Shown: positions 45,861 through 57,718 of the stretch, one piece after another
Numbering within the stretch: position 1 is the stretch's first letter
How the letters are laid out: the number at the start of each line of letters is the position of its first letter
Assembly: GCF_963583255.1 (NCBI RefSeq)
Contig: NC_084807.1
Span: 25,178,381-25,242,380 of the forward strand
Direction: 5' to 3'
Origin: Pyrus communis
Lineage: Eukaryota; Streptophyta; Magnoliopsida; Rosales; Rosaceae
Length of the DNA: 64,000 nucleotides
Made by a program: the position numbers and the translations under genes
Notes under the pieces: model-generated
Seen by the model: only the letters and a program-made list of their open reading frames with translations
Told to the model about the DNA's origin: nothing
The model's database searches: none

Positions 45861-48560
45861 ATGGAGAATCCATGCGATTCGGGAAGAGTTTCGGACGGGT
45901 CGGCCCCGGTTCCCAGATTCGATTCAAAGGTTTTATTTTTATTTATTTTTTAATCCTGCGCTCAGTTAAAATTTTTAGAATTTATGTTCTCCGTTTGATT
46001 CATTTTATTGGGTTTTTAATATCTGGGTCGTTTTAGATTGCTGGGGAGAAGCGAATCAGTACTGAGATGGGACAAGAACGTGAGCTGGGTCCTCGCAAAC
46101 GGGCGAAAATGCGAGATCTTATGACGGTGTCCCGGTCCGAAGGTAAGTTATTTTAAATTTTTTAAATTTCTTGTTGCTGTATCGATTTCCTTGGTGTTGA
46201 ATGTTGTCTCCCTTTTCATGTATGTTTTTTTTTTTTTTTTTTAGCAAAAATTGGCGCTTAAAATGTTATTTCGTGAATCTATTAAGTTTTTATGTTTCGT
46301 GTGCTTTGATTGTGCTGTACAAATTGTTCAATTACAAGTAGTTGTGCAAATTGCACTCAGTTTACAGGTCAGAGTTTAATGCATTTGAAACCCAATGAAA
46401 GGTATTATTTATCTGAGATGTCCAAGGATTTAAGTTGTAAGTAGCTTCATTGGATTTGCATTTGGATTGTATTTGAAAATCATTTGTGAATTTGTTACTT
46501 CATGAGTTTGTTTTGGCTTGCGATTTGGAGTGGTTTTGGGGGTTCAGTGCTTAACTCTTACCCTTTATGCCACAGGAATTCATACCGATAATTCAACATT
46601 GTTGGAAAACATGGAATCAATTGATCAATTTCGATCTGCTGATGAAAAGATGTCTCAAGTTACCGAAGTTCCTATAACTTTGGGTGTTGATGCATCCCAA
46701 GCAGGAAAATCTTGGAGTAAAACATTGTCAGTACCAGTCAATCCTGCATCTACACTTGATCTCAATACTGATGCGTGCATTGCCAAAAGTAGGGTTCTGG
46801 ACAACAGTCAGCAATGCACCGAGAGTTTTGAGAAGTCCACCTTGCTTAGGGATTGGAGTAAATGTGAAAAGGCGAAAGGTATTGGATTGGATCTCAACGC
46901 AGAAGATGTTACGATTTTAGAAAAGCAAGATCCATTTTATCCTTATAAAAGCACCAATTCCTTGAAGGCAAGAGCTGCCTCTGAATGTGGGAGTTGCACT
47001 GGCCCATTGGAAGAGAAAGATCCAATGAAAGTGTGGAAGGAGATGAAGCAAAATGGTTTCCTATCATCCACTCATGGAGGCATACCGGTGCCAAAACCGC
47101 GTCCTAAGAAGACTACAAAAGATGAGGTCAAGAAGAAGATGGAACTCGCAAAGAAGGAACAAGTGGACAGGTTTGCGAAAATTGCTGCTCCAAGTGGACT
47201 GCTCAATGACCTGAACCCTGGGATTATCAACCATGTCAGGAACAGAAAACAGGTTCGTTCAATAATAGAGTCGCTTGTAAAATTAGAAAGACTGGAGAAT
47301 GACCGCCTGGGAAACAAGCAAACAAACAATCCAAAAAGTGGAACTAGTGAAATTTGCAACAGGAAGGACATTGAAAATATGAATGATTCCAGGATACATT
47401 TCTCTCACGAATATCAGCTTCCAGATACTGCCTATGATGGCAGGCAGCATACAAGAGGGGATGTTGAACAAACCACAATAGAGAGGCTTAGTGGTAAAAA
47501 TCTTGTGTCACACTCCATTCCTGAAAGAGAGGAAGATTCTCTATCATTGAAGTTGGCGTCATCAATGCAGGCACCCGAGGATGACAGCCCATTGTCTAAC
47601 GAGGAAACATCATCCTATCTCTCTATTAAAGGTCAGTTTTTTAACTCTTTATCTCGAATGTTTAGTACTATAAGTGATCTAAGTAGTTGTTAATCAATAA
47701 TTAAGTGTTGTGATAGCTGATATTATTTATTTCCTCTTTCTTTTGCAGCTGCTACCATTGCTTCTCAGTGGTTGGGACTTATTCTTCTTGACGTCAGAGG
47801 ACGTCTTGCAGGTAATGCTCTATCTGTAATATCAATAGTAGATCTTGTTGATGGGGCCTGTTTTTATAAGTAATTTATTTTGTAAACTGCAGCATTGCGA
47901 CGCAGTAGGAAGAGAGTACGAGATGTTATAACTACAGATTTGCCATCATTGCTGGCAAAAGAATTTTCATCTGATCAGGAGAACGATCCTCAGATTGCGA
48001 AAAATTCTGCCTGTGGATTTTCCAGATGTGCTATTGCAGACATGCATCGAGCAAGATGGATTCCACTGTTTGAGCAAATGGATAAAGCACTTTCTGAAGA
48101 AGAGGAACAGCTTGTGAGTGTTAAAAAGAAACCTTGAATTCATTTCATTGTTTGTTTATCTCTCGCTTTTTCTTATAGAACATGCTGGTTTTAAATTTCA
48201 GGAAGGTTGGTCAAACCAAGTAAAAGAAATGCAGCTTCACTGTGACCAGGGCCTGCAACTTGTCCAATGGAACGCTGCTTCTGGCATTCAACATTTCGGA
48301 ACATCTGAAAATAATTCCAGGTATACGTTTGCTTTCACAAATCTAAGTCGAGTTCTTCGAAAAATTGCTTAGAAGTTAGATTGTAACTCATGATTCTAAA
48401 CTAAAGCAAATTTGGTTTTTCTCATCATTTATCTTTTTGTTTGTCTTGCAGACCACTGATATTGGATAACTCAGAGAGGGCACTAGCTGTTAGGGCTGCT
48501 GCAGCTTCAATTTACTCGACTTGCAACTTCCTGTTGTCGACAAATGTACCATGTTTCTGA
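45861..48560 (+). CDS. Conserved plant protein of unknown function with LDLN motifs
   Basis: Probably nuclear; function unknown. Exons 45861-45929, 46037-46142, 46576-47631, 47749-47811, 47893-48113, 48202-48320, 48452-48560; 1743 nt (580 aa), frame kept. The N-terminus has a basic, NLS-like GPRKRAKMRDLM. The long third exon is low in predicted structure but contains LDLN at 119-122 and 163-166, resembling EAR-type repression motifs. It also has DPMKVWKEMKQNGFLSS, PVPKPRPKKTTKDEVKKKMELAKKEQ (basic, coiled-coil prone) and a DLNP further on. The C-terminal third is globular-looking: AATIASQWLGLILLDVRGRL, ALRRSRKRVRDV, RWIPLFEQMDKALSEEEEQL, VKEMQLHCDQGLQ and ALAVRAAAASIYSTCNFLLS. A homologous gene lies between bZIP18 and a U-box gene in Arabidopsis as I recall (At2g40630). 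The start is the first ATG in frame with exon 2. Confidence 0.85.
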
Positions 48561-49541
48561 CCTTTGCTGTACTGCAGTTTTTCCTCCCTTCAATCTTTGT
48601 CTAATTTAGTTGATTAGGTTCGCGAGGCTATGTTCATCGAATATTTGGGTCTGTAACATTAGAATGGAGGTCGTATGTCATCTGCCGGCTGTTATCTAGA
48701 GTTGCAGAATACTGACGAGTCTTGAGATTTTTCGTTTCGTTTTCAGATTACGACTAGTTGTCTAATATCAGGTTATTTTGAATTCACTCCTTGTTGGCTG
48801 AATTCCGCATCAATCTGTAACATCTTACAGTTTGTTGCCAATGATATGAATTGTAAATCACAGGGGGTGCCCTTGCAGACGTTGATTAGCCCAATTGGCC
48901 AAAACAGTATGCTCGCCTGTTGCACCAAAGCTTGAAATCCCGTCCCCGTATTTGAGTACTTCCAAATTTCATTTACAAATAAGATGTAACAATACGATCA
49001 ATTATACAACTTCGCTTGTTCAGATGCCCTTGTGCTTTAATTTCATGTCTCAAGTAATTTATTTCGCAGAGTTGGTCAGAAAAATCGTTAACTTGGTTGT
49101 TATGGAACTAAAGCCAAAAATAAGAAAAAGCCGAGATTCGAGCAAAAGATAGCCTAGTCAACGATTTTTCTAACCAATTTGACAGAACGAGGTAACATCG
49201 GACACGAAACGAAATGCTAATTTTATCTTCCAAATCCTCGGACGGGCTGTACCTACGTCGAGTTTAGAAAGCAAAACATAAACATCGGATGTCACCGGGA
49301 TCCCACAGACCAAAAATGATTTATATGAACCTTCAAAGTTTTACACAGGATTCAAAAACAACATTGCTCAACATAAAGAAAAATGGATTCATATATTTAC
49401 AATCTAAATTCACAATTCTAGAGCTTCCCTCGGAGCAGTTGTGACAAGGCTTCTATAATTTACAACGCCGGAAACAGAGGCAAAAATTTAAACAACAAAG
49501 TTGTGTTATAACGTGGTATATTGCCAACGAAGTATTTCGGC
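48561..49541. other. Convergent 3' flanks
   Basis: The 3' UTR of the 45861 gene and that of the U-box gene face each other here. No further gene is seen. Confidence 0.45.
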
Positions 49542-52164
49542 CTAGAGCCAGTTAGGTGCCATCTTGCTCGACATTGGCTTGGATGTTGGGTCGTTGGATA
49601 CCTTGGCAAGGGAGCGATACTGCAATTTTACGCTCTCTGCATTATCCAATGTCTTTACCACATACCTGTTGATGCAATTTGTATAAATCAAAACAAATCT
49701 AAGCCAGAATCTCATTTGACAAAGGCATGTAAGGCAAGCAAATATATACCATTTAGGTGGAACATTTCTTGATATAGGTTCAAATGGAATAAAACTAGAA
49801 ATATGACTAACCATCCGTTTAAGCATTGCGTTGTCACAACAGCCTCGCGTCCGACAAAGCGTTGTGGTGTCCTCTTATTCCCCTGTGACAATATCACTCC
49901 AATTATTCGATAGAACAAACAATGGAATAAGAACCAGAGCCAAGATTGGGACCTTAGTCTGCTAACCTTTATAATAACTCTGTCAGTCACAGCAAACGGA
50001 AATTGAACACCTCTACCCCTTGGAGAATCCATGAAAACTAAATCACCACAGCCACCCTTTTCCTACATGAACAAATAAAGGACTTAGTTTCGAGGTCTTG
50101 ATAATATTTTCCTCAGTATTTGAAAAACCTAATGACGCAACTGTTTCTGAATCATGAAAAAGACGAACCTGGTCAAACCTTTCTCTTCTTCTTTTGGTTG
50201 AGCGATAAAACTGCAACTCTTCTTCCCGTTGGAATGCCTGCACAGCAGCTCGAAGAGCTGCACATGTAAGACAAAACTGTCATACTAGAATGTTTTCTGA
50301 AACAAATAAATGTTGTATGTTTGTCATCGGACACCAATTCTTTCATCCCTTTTATATATTTTGAAATAGTGAGTGATTATAAATCATTAATGACAAACTT
50401 TTACTTACAAAGATTCGGAGCAATTGAGTCTTCTGAAATCGACAGAGAACAACTGTAGCAAGCTTTCTGGAAATTATGGAAGAAAATAAAACTTCAACTT
50501 GACAATCAAAACGAAACAAGAATCTGCAAGTGATAGGGCATAACTTCTTATTGGTTCACAGAATCCCACATGCATGTACCAGATATACTTTGCAGGCAAT
50601 AGGTTCAAAATAGTGATCTCTCTTCACTGAGTGACAGCCACGGGAAACAGTTAATGACATGCATATATAATAACTTGTTTGCACCCGGAAGAAATGGAAG
50701 CAATCAAAGCAATGACAATACCGTGTATTATCAACAAAATAATAATTCGACTGTGGACCGTTACTATCTTCGTTTCAAAGTTTTAATCTGAGATAGTAAC
50801 TACGCATGTTGATAGATTTGATGTAGAACCATATGCACATACACAGCCAAATGACAGCAGAGAACACATGTTAGCATGGTCTAGCTTTAGAGATTGTGAC
50901 AGAAGTTCACGTTCCTATGAGATTATAAAATGCACAAAGCTTGCAAGATTACACTATACTAGCAAGAAAGCAATGATGTTTTAGATATATATACATCTTT
51001 TGATGTAGGATCGCCCAAATTTCTTGAAGATAAACAGAAACGATTACATCTGTAAGAGAAAAATCTGTGTTTCACTCTGAGGCACTCACCATGCTAATAA
51101 CATGCTGAATTCCACCACCTCCAAAGGAATGTCCACAAGGCAATATCACCGCGTCATCCATCAGAGATCCCCTAAAATTCAACACACGTCAAAGGACTCA
51201 GTCACCAATTCCAAAAATCGATAAATCAATTGCAAAACCAGCATATGAAAAAACAAAACTCACGTCACGGGATCAGAGAGAATGGCCCTCAAAGAGTCTC
51301 CCGACTCGCTTGAGTACATAACATCCTTTCTTCCACTAAACCCACAACCATTTTCCACAACCAAATCCTTCGGAGCAGAACCAGACCCCTCAGAGCCCTG
51401 CAAATACTGAGAGTAATACATGTCACCGTCCGGCTCGGCGACCGTGACGGCATTGTGATAATTCCCAAGCCTTCCTTGCTGAGCATTACTGTGATTATCA
51501 CTGGGACTAGCCCTTGTGTTGATGTTCACTATTTGCTGCCCAGTACTATGTTCTTTCACCAACACTTGTCTACTTGATCCTACTATCAGTGTCCCACCTT
51601 AAAATATACAAAAAAAAAAAAAAACAACATTCGACAAAGGTTTCCAAAATTAGAAGCGAATTTATGAAACGATCAAAACTTTCCACAAAGATCTCTTCTC
51701 TTACCAAAAGAAGAATGGTGTTGTTGCTGGTGATGCTTAACTTTCCCATTTCCCATTTTGTCCTCCCCATTACTCCCATTATTACCAGCAATGCCCTTGT
51801 TTCTGCTCTCCACTCCGACAAGCCCGCCATCTCCTTCATCATCGTCTTCGTCGTCATCGTCGTCCTCATCCGATCCTTCGGCACTCGGCGTCGTATCAGC
51901 TCCGTTCGAGTTCCAGTTTCGCGGCTCGGGCTGGTCCCGCCGGTCCGGGTTCTCGCTATACATACTTCGCCGGAAGTCCGAGCTCTGTGGCGCGAAGAAC
52001 CGGTCGTCGATGAAGCCGGTGAGCTCTCTGGTCTTTGGACCCGCGTCCACGACCCGGCGCTGCTGCGGAGCTCCGCAATTGAAGCGCAAGTTCTCGTCTT
52101 GGAACACGAGCGGAGAGTTGAGCCCGTTCTGGGTCCGAACCAGACCCAATTCTTCGGAGGACAT
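49542..52164 (-). CDS. Divergent U-box protein (PUB62-like)
   Basis: Putative ubiquitin-ligase component. Exons on the minus strand: 52164-51705, 51597-51264, 51171-51090, 50466-50409, 50257-50169, 50062-49967, 49882-49812, 49665-49542; 1314 nt (437 aa). The N-terminus (MSSEELGLVRTQNGLNSPLVFQ, RELTGFIDDRFFAPQ) leads to a very acidic run of Asp and Glu around residues 98-114, then a His/Gln-rich patch. The U-box is at about 265-330: SLMDDAVILPCGHSFGGGGI, KACYSCSLSISEDSIAPNL, LRAAVQAF, keeping the PCGHSFGG, C-x-x-C and PN-x-x-LR features but with few canonical charged pairs. A basic helix EEELQFYRSTKRRRERFDQ follows, then a beta-rich C-terminal domain (VQFPFAVTDRVIIKG, PQRFVGREAVVTTQCLNGW, YVVKTLDNAESVKLQYRSL). 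The start is the ATG at 52164; the TTG upstream is not needed. The gene number in Arabidopsis is from memory. Confidence 0.85.
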
Positions 52165-53465
52165 GATTGGAAGCCGCAAAAACCCTAATTTAGGGAATTG
52201 TGCATGATTTGGCGATCGAAAATTATGGGAAATTAAGAAGCTTTTGGAGGGTTTGGGGAATTAAGGTTTTAGGGAGTGTGATTTGGGTGAGAAAAAGACA
52301 CTCTTGAGAGTCCTCACATGGAATTTTGGGGAAAGTGAAAAAGTGTAAGGTTTTGAGATTTTCGGGACCTCGGTTGGAAATTAAGAAAGATAAAGGACTT
52401 AAAGGCTTAAACTTTTAATTGCAATTGGGCCATGTAAAATTGGGAAATTACAGAATCATCTGAATATTTTTCAGAGATTAGAATTCTCCTGCCCGGAGAG
52501 AGTTGAACATTCGGAGCAGCTGGCCATGTGTCGAATGATTGAGGAAGATGGACAAGACAAGGAGGCCGACATACATACAAACCACACAAGTATATAAAAT
52601 CCACATTGACGTTGTCGTTGACGTTGAAATGAATGAGCAAGGAAATTCTGACGCGTAACGGCGATATATTCCGTACTCTTCATCGGTTCATCCCTCTCAT
52701 CACGTGAATTTAGCCAGTAAACTTTTCAACGATTTTCATTTTTCATTTCTTTCGCTTTCCTCGTCAACGAATGTGGTAATATTGCTAGACAAAGGTGAAA
52801 AGAAATGCAATTGCTTTTTGGTGTTAATTTGTGGTTTTACTGTAGTTCTGTTTGCTGCAATTCAGCCTCAGTTTCCATGGTTAAGATGCAATGGTCATTG
52901 ACTCTACAATCTCTTTGCTTTTCGACGTCGGACAATTCTTCGCATTCTCGCATTGGTTTCTCTTCATTTACGTTGGTTTCAATTTTCTGCTAAGCCTTTA
53001 GTTCGGGATCAATCCGTACATGCTGTGAAAAATGAGTACAACGCTTGTTCATTTAGAAGTTACTAGATCAAACCTGATTAACCAAATTTCTCCAATCGAC
53101 GAAAATCAGAGTAGCTGAAGGCAATCTTGTGAATGAAAGTTTTCTTCAACTGCATTGCCAATGTTTAATTTCAACAACGTTTCTTGTTCACCTCGGTAAA
53201 GCACGTTGAGCAGAGTTTCGAGAATTCAAGCTTCTGAGCTCGAACTAACCACATTTGAAGCATTTGGTCTGACATACTTCTTAGCTTCTCTTGTTTAATT
53301 TACTTGGGATATCCTGCACTGGTTTTTCATTTAGTCACCTACTGAGGACTGAAGCTCTTATTTCTGAAGAAGAATTGCGTCCTACTTTGTTTGGGTACGC
53401 CGGTTTTTCTTCGGTACGTGTTTGCACTATATGCAAACACATTGCGATAAAAAGTGATAATGTTA
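52165..53465. other. Spacer upstream of the U-box gene
   Basis: The first 200 bp should hold the U-box 5' UTR and promoter. No other gene is seen. Confidence 0.4.
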
Positions 53466-53707
53466 GACCATCTCCAACTGAATGGTCCAGAGGACCAGAG
53501 GGCCGAAAATAGCCCGAAACCGTCACCAACCGAGTGCTAGGTCAAATGACTCATGAGTCCCACGAGACAAAAAAAAGGTCAAAGGGCCAACCGGCTGGCC
53601 CTCTTTAGCCAACCTGCTGGCTAGCCCAACTTTTTTTTGTTTTTTATTTTCCATTTGCCCAACCCACTTTAGGCTTTAGTGTTTAAGTTTTTTTTTGTCC
53701 CGGTCCA

Positions 53708-53742
<35 letters not shown>

Positions 53743-54010
53743 CTAATTTTTTTTTCTTAGACCATTTTTCACAATTTCATACTATCTTACCTCATTTTAT
53801 TTCGATTCTTCACATTCCATACTATAGCCCTTTGACCATCGATTGGAGATGGTTTGTTGTCACAAGGTTATGTTTGACCTATGATCCTCTGATCCCTAGG
53901 TTAGAGATGATAAGAAATATGATCATGTACTATTCATTAAAATATTAATTTATCGGAGAATCAGATGACTTAAAACGAAACATTTGACCCTGTTTTGGTT
54001 GGAGATGACC
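53466..54010. mobile_element. Mutator-like MITE with GACCATCTCCAAC ends
   Basis: The left end GACCATCTCCAACTGAATGG and the right end GGTTGGAGATGAC are inverted. The flanks ATAATGTTA (53457-53465) and TTAATGTTT share 7 of 9 bases and are a likely 9-bp target duplication, as for MULEs. Similar CATCTCCAAC ends are common on plant MITEs. The interior includes a poly(T) tract at about 53710-53737. Confidence 0.6.
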
Positions 54011-54406
54011 TTAATGTTTAAAGTGGTGGTGTCAATGCTTCGAGTGGTAATATTGTGTTGGTGTATAATGCACAGTTCCGAAAAGGCAATGTACGACTCC
54101 AAGCGAGTAATGTACCACATCGACGATGTGAAAAATTGAATCATAGCATCAAACTGTTAGTGGGCATGTGTTGGTAGGTGATAGGCAGCGCCCCCACCTG
54201 CAAGGCAAGGCAACCCAACAGCAACATGCTCCCTCCAGTTCCAACTGCTGTGACACCAAAAGCCAGTTTTATGAAGGCATCATGTTGTTACCCCTCAGCA
54301 AAGCAAAAGCATGAAGAAAGCCAAATAGCCGAAAAAGCAGATTTCTTTACTCTTTTCTGTCAAATTTCAATAATACTGCTTTTGGTTGTTCCAATAATTT
54401 TAGACT

Positions 54407-54617
54407 CATTTGAAAGTATTTTTAAAATGACTGAAAACGTTTTTTATAAAACTATTTCTTGAACCAATTTTTAGTAAAAATATGAATCATAAAAATGCAT
54501 AAGTTAAAAGCACTTGTAGGAGTTGTGTGCTTCTTGTATGAAGCATTTCAAATACTTTTGAAACTCAAAAGCCTTTTCTCTAAAGTACTTTAATAATTTA
54601 AAAAATACTTTTAAATG
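54407..54617. mobile_element. Foldback element with TTTGAAAGTATTTTTAAAA ends, copy 3
   Basis: Left CATTTGAAAGTATTTTTAAA and right TTTAAAAAATACTTTTAAATG are inverted. The interior CCAATTTTTAGTAAAAATATG and AAGCACTTGTAGG are shared with 36706-36874. Confidence 0.65.
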
Positions 54618-54743
54618 AACCATTTATTATTGTTCACTTTATATTTTCTCCAAAGAATAGAAGCAGCTTTTTTATACAGCTTTTCGTTTCGGTGATTTCC
54701 CCACAATTTGTAATTTGATTAGTCCTCCTAAACATTGATTAGG

Positions 54744-54893
54744 AGTTAATTGTGAAAGCAGAGTCTTCACCTTAACTGACTGCCCATACCAATGCATATT
54801 TTTGTTTATTTCTAATTACAAGTTAATTGTGAAACCAAAGTCTTTACCTTGACTGACTGCCCATACCAATGCATATTTTTGTTTATTTCTAAG
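54744..54893. repeat. Tandem duplication, 77-bp unit
   Basis: AGTTAATTGTGAAA starts at 54744 and 54821. Both units contain GACTGACTGCCCATACCAAT (the first with one change upstream) and GCATATTTTTGTTTATTTCT. Confidence 0.9.
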
Positions 54894-57718
54894 CTCGGAG
54901 CTTCCATGCATCTTGGCTCATGTTTTGGCCCTATCAAAGGTAGTGGGGTTCTCGACTTTTAAGGAGGTTACATGGAAATAAACTTTGTGAGAATTATCAA
55001 GGGGGAGATGTTTAGTTATCTCCGATTTTATACTTGATATGTACAACCGATCACAACGAAGATTGTCTCTTGAATAAGCATGTAGGAATGTAAGAATCTC
55101 TCTAGTTTTATTATGATAATGAAACTATCAAAAAGATAGACATAAGAGGATATACAACCAATTACAACGCAAATTCCTTCTCAATAAGCATTTAAAAGCT
55201 GGTGACCTTACTACGACAATCCATTCTTTCGAGGATAAAAAAGAAAGAAAGAGGGGGATTTGTTTGTTTCTTTCACCCGCATGAATCCTCCACGTCCAAA
55301 GAGAATCATGTATTTATAAAGGAACCCAAATCCTCTTTGGATCTAATAATCCGAGCCGTTGAAATTTGATTAAACGGCTACAATTATTATAAGTTTAGGC
55401 TCAGGATCTGGGTTCTTTATGAAGGAGCCATGTGCAAGGTGATAATGCAAATACCAATGTATTAATAATTTAGCATTGTGCTATTCAGAAATGATAAATA
55501 GATTCTCTCAAAGTGCAATTCTTCATGGATTTTCTGTTACCTTATAATTTAACATTAATTTATGTGCTAATATTATAAAATATTGTGTAAAAAATATGAG
55601 ATGATAGAGAGTCCACAGAGAATTCCACATTTAAGAGTCTTCTTAGCATTTCTTGATGCGATTTATACACTTCTTTTACTTTCTATACACGCTTGAGAAA
55701 TGCTAGGGCGACTTTTTTAAAGTGGAATTCTTTGTCACATCACAATTTATCGTTAATTCTCGTGTCAACATTGTATCAAAAACATAAGGTGACAAAAAAT
55801 TCATAGAGAGTCCCACTTTTGAAACTCTCATAGCATTTCTCTACGCTTTGTTAATTTTTATTTGATACTCTTCAATTCATTCGATTCGACAATAAAAATT
55901 TAAAAGTGAATGTGAAAATACAAAAAATTGTGTTGGAATAACACCAACCTAATTAATGTTCTCTTGGGCCCCAAACCATATATTTATTTAACTCATGGCT
56001 GAAAGCGCTAGCTAGGGACAACTCATTGTCATTGCTCAAAATCAATGCACATGACTATGCAAATTTATTATATTATTTCACTACCCTTTACAGATACGGC
56101 CGTGTTCTTTTCTCTGCGTTGCAGCTTGTACTTGTTCGGAGTGCCACATTTTTTAAATTAACAAGTGTTGAGAAAGTTTAAAGATTTGTGGATAGCACCG
56201 CTTATTGTTATTGTGTAGCACCGCTTATTGTTATTGTGTCTTGCTGTTGGCTAGAGAGGTATCAAGGAGAAGAGAGAAACATGGGTCAAACTGTCTGACA
56301 AATAACTATTTCGACCATTTAATATCGAAAAGCATATCAATTACGTTATCAACCATCAATACATTTGTCATAAATAATCTTCACAACAAATTACTTACAA
56401 CAAACTTCTATTTTATTGAATGATCCGATCAGTCTACTAATCAAGTGGTCTAGCTCAAATTTTACCCAAGAGGAGGGGAAATCTATGCAAGTTATCATCA
56501 ATATTCATTGGGAAAAAAACATTGGAGAGCGGTTTAAAGAGGAATAAACAAATAGTTACTGCAGTTGAGACAGTTGAAAATTGAGGAGTAAGATTCTCTC
56601 CCCCTTTAATTCCTCTCATCTTCTCTCCTCCTCTTATTTTATTATTTATTTATTTTTGTCTTTTTCTCTCTATAAAAAATTTAATATAAAATGTTAACGT
56701 GATTTAATCGTAATCGTATAAATAAGAAAGAAAAAAAAAAAGAAATGAAGTAAGTGATGATTTGCCAAGGTGAAATGAAAGGTGTTGAATCTGAAAATTG
56801 AACATATAGAAATGGGTGGTAGAATATAAAAAGACAGCTTCTATTCCGACAGGTAGGTCCCTAATCTATATATATATATATAATATTACGTATAATTGTA
56901 TATGCCCTACCACTTTGGTTTCTTCCTCCTTTTGCATTATTCTACTCAGCTCTTTAGATGTATTTGCCTTAAAGTAGGCACTAAGATTCTGTGGTTTCCT
57001 CAGCCCTCTCAGCTCACTTTTGACTTCCACTAATTGTATTTTACTTTCCATCGTTGGGACACATGGGGCAAGAATAACCACCAACCCTTTCCCATACATG
57101 CCTTTAAAGGTCAATTTTGCCCTTAACGGGTGTCACTGTAGCGGCATTTCAAAACAATCGTTCTACGTTATCCGTCCGTTTGAATTTTCTAACGTAGTTA
57201 TACATGATTTGATTGAAGCTTAAAATACTGTTACACTGACATTCACGTCAATTCAGTTGGAGCTACATTTTTTTTGAGAAGAGTTGGAGCTACATTAAGG
57301 AGATAGCAATCAAACAAACTAAAATGTAGGATCAGTGAAATGTTGCAAAACTTTCCAAACGTTTAGAAGTTGACAAATGGAATCAGCTCTTGGGAAGAAA
57401 CATGATCAAAGACATAAATTAAAAGAGTTCAGAAGATTAGTCGTGACAATTTCTGAACGGGACTCTAAATCGGAACCCGGCAAAGGAGAATCTGGTGACC
57501 TAGCTACTTGTAGCATGGTGGAGAAACTACAGAAATATAACACAAGAAATCCACAATAGAAGGATAACAAATACAACAATGCAGAAAAAGAAAAACCTTC
57601 CAACAATTGAAACTTTCTTCTCCCTCGACGAACGAACAAACTGGATTCTTCTTTGCCGGATAACTTGTTGCGAATCCCTTCACTGAATATCTGTTAAGAT
57701 TAGTTTAATTCATGATCA
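54894..57718. other. AT-rich spacer downstream of the IRK gene
   Basis: No supported gene. About 55345-55410 has a trace of the 31227-type element. A 23-bp unit is tandemly repeated at about 56194-56240 (CACCGCTTATTGTTATTGTG twice). A TA microsatellite lies at about 56865-56882. The end near 57718 is the likely 3' UTR of the receptor gene. Confidence 0.45.

Noticed and set aside
51574..52188. 204-codon plus-strand open frame over U-box exon 1
   Set aside because: Antisense shadow of the acidic Asp/Glu run and flanking exon; poly-Ser/Val content comes from that repeat.
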